A stretch of 31,467 nt of DNA, from the IMG/VR virus record IMGVR_UViG_3300030107_003274, positions 1-31,467 of that record. One strand, written 5' to 3'. The notes beneath the pieces are model-generated. The model did no database searches. It saw only the letters and a list, made by a program, of their open reading frames with translations, and was not told the origin of the DNA. This document shows, in pieces, positions 1 to 7,180 of the stretch. Every line of letters begins with the position of its first letter. Position 1 is the stretch's first letter. The position numbers were made by a program, and so were the translations under genes. The stretch comes from a virus.

Positions 1-412
1 TGATGCCCACCGACTTTACGCTTGGTGCTTGGTGAGGTGAACAATTTACGTCGAAGCTGATGCGACTCCAGCGAGAATCGTCTGATTTCGGTTGCAGATG
101 TTTTAGCCATGGGGTTTCAATGATAAGTTTTTGTAGGAAGATTGACATGTTATCTGCTCTTTCTTTAGAAGCAGATATAATCATTATTTTCTTTTCACTG
201 TCTTTAAATAAAGTCCATAAAACAAAAGCACCAGTAATCCAAGACTTACCAACACCTCGGAAGGCCTGAATCTGAAGCCTTTTGGGACCGTTCTGAAGGT
301 AATCTGCAATAGCATATTGTGCTCTTGTTGGTTGAGGTAGGTCAAGCTGTTCCCATAATGCTTGCAGAAACAGCTTGAAATCGCCCTGTAAGGCGGTTAA
401 AGTATCGTTCAT
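1..412 (-). CDS. terL: Terminase large subunit, N-terminal part (T7 gp19-like; runs off window)
   Basis: Start of the DNA-packaging ATPase/nuclease that drives the genome into the prohead at the portal. Only about 137 N-terminal residues are in the window. Residues 51-58 read FRGVGKSW, a Walker A loop, followed by a hydrophobic strand and, around residue 80, a second strand (KIMIISASKERADNM) typical of terminase ATPase domains. The Walker B and nuclease parts lie beyond base 1. The ATG at 412 is the first in frame after an upstream TGA; no good Shine-Dalgarno sequence precedes it. It follows the 558-codon gene by 34 bases and lies downstream of the small terminase, as in T7 (18 then 19). The family assignment rests on the Walker A loop, the start of the domain and the position. 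Confidence 0.9.
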   Translation of the reverse strand, partial: MNDTLTALQGDFKLFLQALWEQLDLPQPTRAQYAIADYLQNGPKRLQIQAFRGVGKSWITGAFVLWTLFKDSEKKIMIISASKERADNMSIFLQKLIIETPWLKHLQPKSDDSRWSRISFDVNCSPHQAPSVKSVGI

Positions 413-446
413 GTATGTTTCATCGTTTCACTTATTTCAGAGGGGT

Positions 447-2123
447 TCAAGAGCTACCAAAGCCTTTCTTTTTAGGAGGGAATTTTTTCTTTATTTTATT
501 AGTAATAATATTTATCTGTCCAGGATTAATATCTGGATTTCCTTTTTTAATACTTCTTATTATAGCTCTTTGAACTAATGGATCTTTTAAATTTACCTTT
601 ATTCCTGTGTTAATCTTAACTTCACCACCAAATAATTCCCTTAATAATTGAACCGATTCTCCATCAAAAGAGCGTAACATATCTAAGAATTGATCATCAC
701 TCATTTTACCAGCTGAACCAATTACATCAAGTTCATCGGATATTTTCTGTACTAATTCCTGCATCTTAGGTATTTGATACTCTTCTTTCATTATACGTTC
801 AGGTAATAATCCTCTTTCATCTAATTTACCTAATTTATCAAGGAATGTTTCAGTAAGTTCATCAGTCCAAACTGTACCAGGATTTAATAGTTCATATGTA
901 TCCATAGCTTGGTCTGTAATTATTTCAGATCTTTTTACTATCCTAGCGAATTCTTCGGCTTTTTTATATCTGTATCTTGGATTATCATTCATCTTTTTCA
1001 ATTCACTTTTACGCCAAAAGTTTTTTCCACCTTTAGGTCTGAGTTTATGGTCATAGAATAAATGAGTAACACCATGTGCAGATCTTGTCGGACCTGTTTT
1101 TTGTTTAGCTTGACCTATAACTACTTTATAATTCATCTTACCTCCAAACTCCCAAGCACCAGGTCTAATAGCTCTTTTTAGTAGGAACTCTGTTAAATCC
1201 CACCATTCTTTACTGTTATATATCAGACCATCATATAATGGGATACTATCTGCTAAAGCCATTATATGGTGTAATTGTACATCACCTGGCGAAATACCAG
1301 CAGCTTCTAAAAATGGTGCATATCTACTTTTAAATTCTCCTGTTAAAGTAGCAGCAGTACCTGAAAAACCTCTTTTATAGAACCCTGGTGTAAGAAAATC
1401 TTCTATAACAAGCCTTCTATAAGTAGGTGTCCATGGACCTTTTGCCGCTTCGTAAGAATTATAAATAAACTTACCTCCTTTCATATCTGGAGATATTTGT
1501 CCCATTCTATATCTAACTTTATTTGCTTGTTCTTTACTAACATATCTCCTTACTTTAAGTGCTGTTCCAGTAGCAGGATCTGTAGGTATATCTCCTACCA
1601 CTTGTCTCAGTAAGTCTTGTTTAAGATTTTTAATTCTAGCTAATCTTTGAGGATTTAATGCATTTTCTATACCTTGAATATCACCTGATGATGGAGATAG
1701 TTTTCCAAATCTAGCAGCACCTACTGAAGGACTAAGTTCATCTAGGAGGTTAACACCTCTTATACCACTTAATACTTTTCTAGCACCTTTATCAGCAAGT
1801 ATTCCTGTACCAATACGTGTACCCCAGCCAGCAAACCGTGGATCTAACCACGGTGTTAGCTGTTCATTAAGTGCTCTAGCTTGTCCTGCAAGCCAATCTT
1901 CACCTTGAGCAAGTTTATCAAGTAGAGGTATCTTAGATATAGCCCAAGCAGTGTTCTTTATACCACCACCTAAGAGCCTTAAGACATCATCTGTATAGGT
2001 ATCAGGATTCTCTTCTGCTTGTTTCTGTAACCATTGTGTAGTACCTATAACTCCACCTTCAATACTATCAAGTAATCTAGTACCTAAGTATACTTTCTCA
2101 TCCTTTCTAGGATTGTATTCCAT
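447..2123 (-). CDS. 558-aa protein of unknown function, possible HNH-like nuclease domain
   Basis: I do not know a characterised homologue. The N-terminal ~115 residues contain Gly/Ala-rich and amphipathic stretches (LLGGGIKNTAWAISKIP, DPRFAGWGTRIGTGILADKG) of a kind I associate with other marine phage proteins. The middle has a basic region (160-250). At 281-300 it reads GDVQLHHIMALADSIPLYDG, followed by W307, W308 and then AHGVTHLFYDHK at 349-360. The 'LHHI ... H..H' layout resembles the metal-binding beta-beta-alpha core of HNH/GHH nucleases, with H285/H286 and H350/H354 as candidate ligands; a clear central Asn is not obvious. The C-terminus (370-558) is charged and probably helical. The gene lies between the small and large terminase genes, a place where HNH proteins occur in other phages. 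Nuclease function is inference. Confidence 0.6.
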   Translation of the reverse strand: MEYNPRKDEKVYLGTRLLDSIEGGVIGTTQWLQKQAEENPDTYTDDVLRLLGGGIKNTAWAISKIPLLDKLAQGEDWLAGQARALNEQLTPWLDPRFAGWGTRIGTGILADKGARKVLSGIRGVNLLDELSPSVGAARFGKLSPSSGDIQGIENALNPQRLARIKNLKQDLLRQVVGDIPTDPATGTALKVRRYVSKEQANKVRYRMGQISPDMKGGKFIYNSYEAAKGPWTPTYRRLVIEDFLTPGFYKRGFSGTAATLTGEFKSRYAPFLEAAGISPGDVQLHHIMALADSIPLYDGLIYNSKEWWDLTEFLLKRAIRPGAWEFGGKMNYKVVIGQAKQKTGPTRSAHGVTHLFYDHKLRPKGGKNFWRKSELKKMNDNPRYRYKKAEEFARIVKRSEIITDQAMDTYELLNPGTVWTDELTETFLDKLGKLDERGLLPERIMKEEYQIPKMQELVQKISDELDVIGSAGKMSDDQFLDMLRSFDGESVQLLRELFGGEVKINTGIKVNLKDPLVQRAIIRSIKKGNPDINPGQINIITNKIKKKFPPKKKGFGSS

Positions 2124-2131
2124 AGGTCACC

Positions 2132-3001
2132 TCATGAAGTACGTGTCAGGTAAAGACCAGGAGCACGTTTAGGTTTTTGTTTATTTATTCTTAAAGCTTT
2201 CTCAAATGCTTTACGTTGATTTCTAGTAAGTACTCCTACTGATTCTCCTGCTTTACCATACCGGCTAAATTGTCTACCCTCAGGTATTTCTGTAAATACA
2301 TCAGTTCTTAAATCTGCAGGATCTTTACTTTTTTTAGCTTCTGATTGATTTTTTTCACTAACAAGTTTCTCTTCTAAAGTTGAATTAGGATCTTTAGTAG
2401 AGCCTCCTATAGGCGTTTCTCTACCTCCCGTAGATAGAATTTTTGCTGACTCTTCTATACTTATTCCATGGTCTTCAGCATGAGCTCGTAGTTCATTTTC
2501 AGCTATACCTTCTGCTCTAGCTTTATTAAATGCTTGAATTTTCAGATCATGCCCTCTAACATAATGAGGATTAATTTGTTTACCACCTTTACCAAAAAGA
2601 TTTTGACCATAATCTGCTTTAAATTTTCCTATTATAGCTTCGCTGCCAGTAAAATTAAATTTATCACCTTCTTTTAATTCTCTTGTACCAAGGTATTTTT
2701 TAACTTCTTCTATTTCACCTGAGATTTTATCTAGTTGAGTATTAAGATCAATATCTTTATTTTTATCTTTAAAAAGATCAGGAGCTATTATTTTAAGCCA
2801 GTTTCTATTCTTTTCATTCTTTTTAAGTTTTAAAGCATCTTTACCTTTTAGCTTTCTTTGTTGTCTAAAAGTAAAGTTTGCATCATCTACATCAATAGCA
2901 TTCTTTAGAATTTTATTTAATCGTGATTGTTCTGACTGAAGGAGTTTAAGATAATCTAATGCTTTATTTGTAGTTGTTTTCTTTTTTGTAGTTTCTGCCA
3001 T
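2132..3001 (-). CDS. 289-aa lysine-rich hypothetical protein
   Basis: Function not recognised. The protein is strongly charged and Lys-rich. The N-terminus (1-105) looks helical with probable coiled-coil character (ALDYLKLLQSEQSRLNKILK; DKISGEIEEVKKYLG). The middle carries a Gly/Asn segment (NLFGKGGKQINPHYVRGHDL) and an acidic/amphipathic helix (ARAEGIAENELRAHAEDHGI). The C-terminus is basic and ends in a Lys/Arg/Pro tail (NKQKPKRAPGLYLTRTS). No signal peptide or membrane segment is visible. It sits 8 bases before the 558-aa gene and 2 bases after the small basic protein, so the three probably form one translational unit between the two terminase genes. Nucleic-acid binding or virion packing would fit the composition but is only a guess. 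Confidence 0.6.
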   Translation of the reverse strand: MAETTKKKTTTNKALDYLKLLQSEQSRLNKILKNAIDVDDANFTFRQQRKLKGKDALKLKKNEKNRNWLKIIAPDLFKDKNKDIDLNTQLDKISGEIEEVKKYLGTRELKEGDKFNFTGSEAIIGKFKADYGQNLFGKGGKQINPHYVRGHDLKIQAFNKARAEGIAENELRAHAEDHGISIEESAKILSTGGRETPIGGSTKDPNSTLEEKLVSEKNQSEAKKSKDPADLRTDVFTEIPEGRQFSRYGKAGESVGVLTRNQRKAFEKALRINKQKPKRAPGLYLTRTS

Positions 3002-3003
3002 AG

Positions 3004-3255
3004 TTACTTACGTTCAGCCCCTCCTCGGCCTCGATTTTTCTTAACTGATTCGGTACCATTTTTAGTGACATCTTTACCACCCTTACCCATAATACCTAAT
3101 TTTCTACGTTGTTCACTATGCCAACGGGTATATTCAGGAGACTTGTCATACTTACCTCCTTTATTATTATCACGATTATGTTTCTCTCTAGATTTCTTAT
3201 TCTTACGATAGAATCTAGATGTTTTCCCAGGATTCTTAGCGAGTTTTGGAGCCAT
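3004..3255 (-). CDS. 83-aa very basic protein, probable nucleic-acid binding
   Basis: A short Lys/Arg/Gly-rich protein beginning MAPKLAKNPGKTSRFYRKN and ending in KKNRGRGGAERK. The Met at 3255 is preferred over an in-frame upstream codon at 3288 because a GGAGG Shine-Dalgarno sequence lies just before it and the longer N-terminus (MLTLNLYNGGC) overlaps the small terminase further. The real start still overlaps the terminase 3' end by 20 bases. Aromatic and His residues (YTRWHSEQRRK) sit in the centre. From memory, short proteins opening 'KLAKNPGK(S/T)SR(Y/F)YR' recur in marine cyanophages next to packaging genes. DNA binding is inferred from charge; no catalytic motif is clear. Confidence 0.7.
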   Translation of the reverse strand: MAPKLAKNPGKTSRFYRKNKKSREKHNRDNNKGGKYDKSPEYTRWHSEQRRKLGIMGKGGKDVTKNGTESVKKNRGRGGAERK

Positions 3256-3502
3256 ACATCCTCCGTTGTACAAGTTCAGGGTCAACAATGGGTAGTATTT
3301 TATTCAATTTATCTAAAGGACTACCTTCATAAGCTACTCCTGTGATGTCGTTAGTCTTAAGCCAATCACATGCAGCCTTCAAGTCTTGAGTACTAGCCTC
3401 ACCACTACGAACTCTCTTTAGAAAATCCTCAGTGACAAGGTTATGTAACTCATTAAACTTATCTTCAGTAGCCTTCTTAGGAAGTACTCTGATTTGTTCC
3501 AT
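3236..3502 (-). CDS. terS: Terminase small subunit (T7 gp18-like)
   Basis: 88 residues, against 89 for T7 gp18. The protein is helical and carries a pattern I associate with small terminases of marine T7-like phages: an N-terminal helix (KATEDKFNELHNLVTEDFLK), then RVRSGEASTQDLKAACDWLK and a short C-terminal tail (SPLDKLNKILPIVDPELVQR). This subunit recognises phage DNA and regulates the large terminase. Its ATG (3502) shares an A with the stop codon of the upstream 51-aa gene (TAATG), which suggests coupled translation. The large terminase is not directly adjacent, as three genes intervene. The call rests on size, sequence pattern and position. Confidence 0.75.
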   Translation of the reverse strand: MEQIRVLPKKATEDKFNELHNLVTEDFLKRVRSGEASTQDLKAACDWLKTNDITGVAYEGSPLDKLNKILPIVDPELVQRRMYGSKTR

Positions 3503-3657
3503 TAACTAAATAGTTTTTCTTTTACAATTTCCAATGCCCTGTCATCAAGTTTATTATCAGTTCTAGCTACATATGCAGTAAGTAGATCAATTACTAATTG
3601 CTTAACTGAATCTGACTTTAAAAAGGCGAAAAGGATGGGCTTGATTAATACGATCAT
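3502..3657 (-). CDS. 51-aa small protein with hydrophobic N-terminus
   Basis: Read directly from the sequence: it begins MIVLIKPILFAFLKSDSVKQ and ends DDRALEIVKEKLFS. The first 14 residues are hydrophobic with one Lys, then an amphipathic helix follows. The stop codon overlaps the small terminase start (TAATG), so it is very likely translated and coupled. The pattern 'VARTDNKLDD' followed by an amphipathic helix is typical of small conserved phage proteins. A membrane-associated or holin-type role is possible given its place next to packaging genes (T7 places holin 17.5 just before 18), but the hydrophobic stretch is short and nothing proves it. Confidence 0.65.
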   Translation of the reverse strand: MIVLIKPILFAFLKSDSVKQLVIDLLTAYVARTDNKLDDRALEIVKEKLFS

Positions 3658-3672
3658 TGTTTTAATAGTGGT

Positions 3673-4347
3673 TTAGCGTTTGTCTAGGGTGCCACGTGTG
3701 GCTTTTTCTGAATATTTTCCAGGAGTAACTGTAGGTACCACTGTAGGTACCACTTCTACTTTTTCTTCTACTACTTCTTCGACTGCTACAGTGTCTTCAA
3801 CTGCTACAGTATCCTCTACTTCTACAGTATCTTCTACTGTTACGGTGTCTTCTGCCATTGGATCTTTTTGTTTTATAGGTTGTAATGCAATAGGTACGAC
3901 ATCATTGCATAAATGTTCAAATGTAGACTTATGACGTAAAGTAAATCCTTTCTTCATAAGTTCAGCGCATTTAATAACTCTTGAAAGTTCATATTCAATA
4001 CGCATTTTTTCTTCGTATCGTCTAGCAATTGATTTACATTGTTCCGTAATAGAATTATCTAATGGAACCATAAAATTCAATTGACCACCATAATTCATCC
4101 CTCTAGAATAACTTTCAGGATCATATGGTATACTTTCACTACCTAACCAAAAGGGTGAGAAAGTCATGGTAGGTCCATTACATGCTATATTTGGACCCAT
4201 ATTTTGTCTAGAAGGTGCTCCGTTATTCTGAAACTGTACTGCTTGATTAGTAACATTGCCCGTAGCAGTAGATTTTGGAGCTGCTGTATTGTATGTTTCG
4301 TCTCCTTCAGCATATACTGGTAAGCATCCTACTGTGAGAATACTGAT
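3673..4347 (-). CDS. Exported Cys-containing protein with VEDT repeats; start codon unclear
   Basis: From about 4350 downward the frame reads like a real protein: a hydrophobic export-type segment (LLISILTVGCLPVYA), then TATGNVTNQAVQFQNNGAPS, MTFSPFWLGSES, a Cys/Arg/Lys-rich helix region (EQCKSIARRYEEKM, IKCAELMKKGF, EHLCNDVVP), four EDTVxV hexapeptides and a Thr/Pro/Lys tail. It resembles from memory an exported protein found next to the 128-aa exported protein in cyanophages. The problem is the start: no in-frame ATG, GTG or TTG lies near the signal-like segment, and the open frame further upstream (to 4707) is an Arg/Asn-rich shadow of the neighbouring gene. The boundary given uses the ATC at 4347-4345 only as a placeholder. 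'TVGC' is a near-lipobox, so lipoprotein processing is possible. Confidence 0.6.
   Translation of the reverse strand: MSILTVGCLPVYAEGDETYNTAAPKSTATGNVTNQAVQFQNNGAPSRQNMGPNIACNGPTMTFSPFWLGSESIPYDPESYSRGMNYGGQLNFMVPLDNSITEQCKSIARRYEEKMRIEYELSRVIKCAELMKKGFTLRHKSTFEHLCNDVVPIALQPIKQKDPMAEDTVTVEDTVEVEDTVAVEDTVAVEEVVEEKVEVVPTVVPTVTPGKYSEKATRGTLDKR
3785..3856 (-). repeat. Four tandem 18-bp units encoding EDTVxV-type hexapeptides
   Basis: Four imperfect 18-base units run head to tail (3785-3802, 3803-3820, 3821-3838, 3839-3856). They translate on the minus strand to consecutive acidic hexapeptides based on VEDTV. A shorter 12-base direct repeat (actgtaggtacc, twice) follows at 3728-3751 and encodes VPTVVPTV. 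Such units can change in number by replication slippage. They probably form an extended acidic linker before the basic C-terminus. Confidence 0.85.
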
Positions 4348-4715
4348 AAGGAGGTAGTTGTAGCGTCTGTTTCTATTTCTCTCTCTATATCGATTGTTTC
4401 CATTAGCACTAATCCAGTATTTGAATCTGCTAATCTGGTTATCACATCTAATTGAAAGTCGTCTCCAGCATCTTTTATAGTAAAGACTATATCTGAGTCT
4501 GCTATACCTCCAGAACTGGCTGAAGTAGCTGTTATATTGGTCCCAGACCAACTTTTGAGTTCTCCGCCATAGACTTTTTGTGAGATTGTTTCTGTTACAA
4601 CTTGATTTGTAGTTGTGGTGGCATTCATTGAGCCTTGTGTAAAGGCTGGTGTTATTTGATTCGCTCTTGCCACGGAGGGGGATAACAGTGCTAAGAGAAT
4701 TAACCATCGTTTCAT
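4329..4715 (-). CDS. 128-aa exported protein with signal peptide
   Basis: The N-terminus MKRWLILLALLSPSVARA is a classical signal peptide (KR, a Leu-rich core, then ARA before NQ at 18/19), so the mature protein should be in the periplasm or outer envelope. The mature part is Thr/Ser/Gly-rich and beta-type (ITPAFTQGSMNATTTTNQVV, GGELKSWSGTN, DDFQLDVITRLADS) and ends SLSVFSQ. Its ATG overlaps the stop of the upstream membrane protein (ATGA), suggesting coupling. Its last ~20 bases overlap the signal-like segment of the next gene in a different frame. Function unknown; an envelope-directed role near lysis is plausible but not shown. Confidence 0.75.
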   Translation of the reverse strand: MKRWLILLALLSPSVARANQITPAFTQGSMNATTTTNQVVTETISQKVYGGELKSWSGTNITATSASSGGIADSDIVFTIKDAGDDFQLDVITRLADSNTGLVLMETIDIEREIETDATTTSLSVFSQ

Positions 4716-5014
4716 TCTTCTTTCTTTTTAGCCATAGGACAATTTATGGGTGTTTGATTTTTACCTTTAGAATTACTAGTAGACAAACCAAAAGTAGCAA
4801 GTGCTCCAGTAAAGACGCTAGCCACGAACGTGATATCGCCACTAGAACCCTTCTTAATCATCGGGAGTTCCACGTAATTTAAGGTTATGATAAATCCTGC
4901 CCAAACCACAACTCCAAGCCTTACAAAGGTACCAAGTATTTGAATTTGTTCTTCTTTATCATCGATACCATCTTTGAGTTTATCCAGAAGATTCTTCTTT
5001 TCCGGTGTCTCCAT
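4712..5014 (-). CDS. 100-aa membrane protein with two hydrophobic segments, holin candidate
   Basis: Starting at METPEKKNLLDKLKDG, the protein has a charged N-terminus, a hydrophobic segment (FVRLGVVVWAGFIITLNYV), a short charged loop (ELPMIKKGSSGD), a second hydrophobic segment (ITFVASVFTGALATFGLST) and a Lys-rich tail ending AKKKEE. This two-span topology with charged ends is common in holins. The Met at 5014 was chosen over one at 5047 because it begins a more protein-like N-terminus and reduces overlap with the upstream gene; neither has a strong Shine-Dalgarno sequence. From memory, similar proteins are conserved in cyanomyoviruses, where some are reported in virions, so a structural membrane protein is an alternative. 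Confidence 0.65.
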   Translation of the reverse strand: METPEKKNLLDKLKDGIDDKEEQIQILGTFVRLGVVVWAGFIITLNYVELPMIKKGSSGDITFVASVFTGALATFGLSTSNSKGKNQTPINCPMAKKKEE

Positions 5015-5423
5015 TTTTGGTGAATTTCTTTTGTATACGTTTTGCAAGTTGCATGATAATAGGTTTAAATACTTTCACACATTGCTTAAAAAGACTGGTG
5101 GCTGTCAATGTTGCTGCAACTGAGATCGCTGCAGTAGTAGCTGCAGTAATCATTATCTCTTCTTCAGGTACAGGCATTCGATAATTAGTCCAGGGTATAT
5201 CTATCTTCTTTACTTCTTTTGGTTTAGGTCTAGCCGCTTCTTTATCTTCTTCCTCTGATGTTACACCTTCAGGTGCTATTAGTAATTTAGCTGGTACTAA
5301 CATCGGTTTAAAAGACGGTAACTCAGCTTTTGGTAAATCTAATGAAGGTCTTGGTAAAGGATTAGGTGGGGGAATAATAGGTGCTGGTAAAGTAAAAGAA
5401 GGTACTAGAATATTATTTTCCAC
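4980..5423 (-). CDS. 147-aa Pro-rich protein with one transmembrane segment
   Basis: The N-terminal ~60 residues are rich in Pro, Leu and Ser (PSFTLPAPIIPPPNPLPRPS). A charged linker (EEEDKEAARPKPKEVKK) and a conserved-looking patch (DIPWTNYRMPVPEEEIM) follow, then an Ala/Thr-rich membrane segment (ITAATTAAISVAATLTATSL) and a basic helix (KPIIMQLAKRIQKKF). From memory this architecture occurs in proteins of T4-like cyanophages and pelagiphages, some found in virions. The start overlaps the stop of the 266-aa gene by one base, and the end overlaps the next gene. It probably spans a membrane once; its exact role is unknown. Confidence 0.65.
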   Translation of the reverse strand: MENNILVPSFTLPAPIIPPPNPLPRPSLDLPKAELPSFKPMLVPAKLLIAPEGVTSEEEDKEAARPKPKEVKKIDIPWTNYRMPVPEEEIMITAATTAAISVAATLTATSLFKQCVKVFKPIIMQLAKRIQKKFTKNGDTGKEESSG

Positions 5424-6223
5424 TATTTAGTTACAGTTTTATACATATAGTCACTGACTGTAAAGTCAGCCTTACCGAATAATCTTTCAGCAGTTTTATC
5501 TGCATTCTTATAATACTTCTCACCCATCTCATCTAAGAATTCTTCTAAATCATTAGAATGTAAAATCTCTCCATCTGATATTCTTTTAGAACAATAAGCA
5601 ACATAACCAGAAGTTTCAGTCATACAAATTTGTGGATGTACACCAAATTGTTGACAGTATTCAATAGTGGATGTAGCCATTCTACCAGTGTCAAGTAAGT
5701 TACGATACATTAATTCAAATGCACGCCTTACATGATGTTTCTTCTCTTCTTTTTCAAATGCTTCTTCATCCCAATCTTCGATACCATTAGCAGCTTTAAT
5801 ATTATTATAAGCTTCTATTAAGGTAGCAAGATCACCAAAAGACCCATTGATTTTCTGTTCCATTGTAGCAAGATTAACTACACTTTGTCTATATCTTGCT
5901 TGTTGAATTGGATCATCAGAATCTTTAAGAGTTTCTATTTTCTTTAAAGACTTAGCATAATTAACTTGAGCTTCAGCTAAAGCACCTTTTCTTTTCTCAG
6001 CTTCTGCTAAGATCTGCCTAAGCATACGATAAGGAGAATGACCATTAAGCATGGTCAAGCTCATCATAGCTAGTGTTGATTGACTATTTTTACTACCAAA
6101 AGCAGCTGTCTTTTCAGCTAACTCAGGTAAATACTCTTGTACTTTTTGTACTGCAGCTTCATTAACAACATTATTTGGAATGATAAAACCTGCAGATTCT
6201 TTTTGTTTTACAATGTCGGTCAT
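5423..6223 (-). CDS. 266-aa helical conserved phage protein of unknown function
   Basis: A soluble, mostly helical protein with an early Ala/Glu-rich region, the sequence MMSLTMLNGHSPYRMLRQIL near residue 55-75, a long probable coiled coil (AEAEKRKGALAEAQVNYAKS onward to ~140), an acidic patch (EDWDEEAFEKEEKKHHVRRA) and a C-terminal segment with Cys residues (EYCQQFGVHPQICM, VAYCSKRISDG). I recognise this pattern from marine T4-like and T7-like phages without knowing a function. It follows the propeller-like adhesin gene by 18 bases and overlaps the next start by one base (TAGTG-type junction), so it belongs to the same transcription unit. A virion or assembly role is the simplest guess. Confidence 0.65.
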   Translation of the reverse strand: MTDIVKQKESAGFIIPNNVVNEAAVQKVQEYLPELAEKTAAFGSKNSQSTLAMMSLTMLNGHSPYRMLRQILAEAEKRKGALAEAQVNYAKSLKKIETLKDSDDPIQQARYRQSVVNLATMEQKINGSFGDLATLIEAYNNIKAANGIEDWDEEAFEKEEKKHHVRRAFELMYRNLLDTGRMATSTIEYCQQFGVHPQICMTETSGYVAYCSKRISDGEILHSNDLEEFLDEMGEKYYKNADKTAERLFGKADFTVSDYMYKTVTK

Positions 6224-6241
6224 AATTGAGTGGATAAAAAG

Positions 6242-7180
6242 TTAATCACCGGCACAGCCAGCACAGCCCCAACGGCTTGATTGCAAAGAACCAAAATCAG
6301 AGGAGTTCCCAGTAGTTTGTATCGTAACGTAGTCAATAGTAGTGGTTGGATAAGCTCCTCCCCAAACACCTCTTAAACTACTAGCTAAAGAAGCACCACC
6401 TCCTCTTGCGGAGTCAAGATCACCGAAATCTGAAGCGTTACCAGTAGTTTGTATAGTAACGTAATCAATAGTATTCTGGTATCCACTAGCATTACCACCT
6501 CCAAAGACACCTCTAGTTGAATCAGATAATCCATCTAAATAGGATCGATCCTGTGTGAGATCTCCAAAGTCACTAGCATTACCAGGTGAGGCAATAGTTA
6601 CGTAGTCAATAAAACCTGCAGGGTTTTGTGAGGCTCGTTCTCCTCCAGCGATAAGACCTCTTGTTTCATTACCAGCAACACCACAATGAGCCCCAGCGCT
6701 TGTCAAATTACCGAAATCAGTTGCATCTCCAGTAGTGTCAATTGTGACTTTACATATGGTGTCATTAAACGCACTGTTAGTCCATGATGCACAAAAGAGG
6801 CCTGTTATTCCATCTGAACAGGCATTCGTAGAAGTCATATTTATTGTTAAATCGCCGAAATCAGTGGCGTTACCAGTCGAACCAATCGTCACGTAGTCGA
6901 TAACATCAGAATTACCACCACCTCCCCAAATACCTCGTGTTGCATTAGAAGTGCTACCAAAATACCAATTAGTTCTTGTTAGGTCTCCGAAATCACTTCC
7001 ATTACCTGTACTTGAAATTGAAAAATAATCGATTGCATTTGAATCACTACCGCTAGCAATTAAACCTCTATCTCCATACCACTTGCCTCCAGCTACTTCT
7101 TCTTCATGAAAGGTTAGACCAGATATACCACCGCCTAACCCACTCACACCTGCTATAGGACTCATTTTAATATAATTCAT
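6242..7180 (-). CDS. 312-aa repeat protein, probable beta-propeller-like adhesin or tail appendage
   Basis: Residues 6-22 carry the shared tag MSPIAGVSGLGGGISGL also present in the next two upstream proteins. From residue 50 the protein is six repeats of about 45-50 residues, each built from 'IDYVTIxTTGNxSDFGDL' followed by a variable, Gly-rich strand such as 'TRGIWGGG' or 'LRGVWGG'. Such repeats are seen in phage tail proteins and fit beta-propeller blades, with the variable parts on the exposed face. The C-terminus has two Cys (WGCAGCAGD). The first ATG (7180) overlaps the previous stop (ATGA), supporting that start; M6 is an alternative. A receptor-binding role is inferred from repeats, tag and position after the tail fibre. 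Confidence 0.7.
   Translation of the reverse strand: MNYIKMSPIAGVSGLGGGISGLTFHEEEVAGGKWYGDRGLIASGSDSNAIDYFSISSTGNGSDFGDLTRTNWYFGSTSNATRGIWGGGGNSDVIDYVTIGSTGNATDFGDLTINMTSTNACSDGITGLFCASWTNSAFNDTICKVTIDTTGDATDFGNLTSAGAHCGVAGNETRGLIAGGERASQNPAGFIDYVTIASPGNASDFGDLTQDRSYLDGLSDSTRGVFGGGNASGYQNTIDYVTIQTTGNASDFGDLDSARGGGASLASSLRGVWGGAYPTTTIDYVTIQTTGNSSDFGSLQSSRWGCAGCAGD
6284..7033 (-). repeat. Six tandem ~45-50-aa repeats in the propeller-like protein
   Basis: The coding sequence repeats a unit whose translated core is I-D-Y-V-T-I, two or three small residues, then G-N-A-S-D-F-G-D-L. Six cores are visible; the third is the most diverged (ICKVTIDTTGDATDFGNL). Conserved cores alternate with variable segments, as expected of blades with diversified loops. 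Confidence 0.8.

Noticed and set aside
4329-4365. Programmed -1 frameshift joining the two exported proteins
   Set aside because: Frames are in the right relation, but no X-XXY-YYZ slippery site or convincing downstream structure is visible near the overlap; kept only as one option in the finding on the missing start.
4348-4707. Long N-terminal extension of the 3673-4347 protein reaching an ATG at 4707
   Set aside because: The extension is Arg/Asn/Tyr/Ser-rich and exactly overlaps the well-formed 128-aa exported protein in another frame, so it is a shadow, not a true N-terminus.
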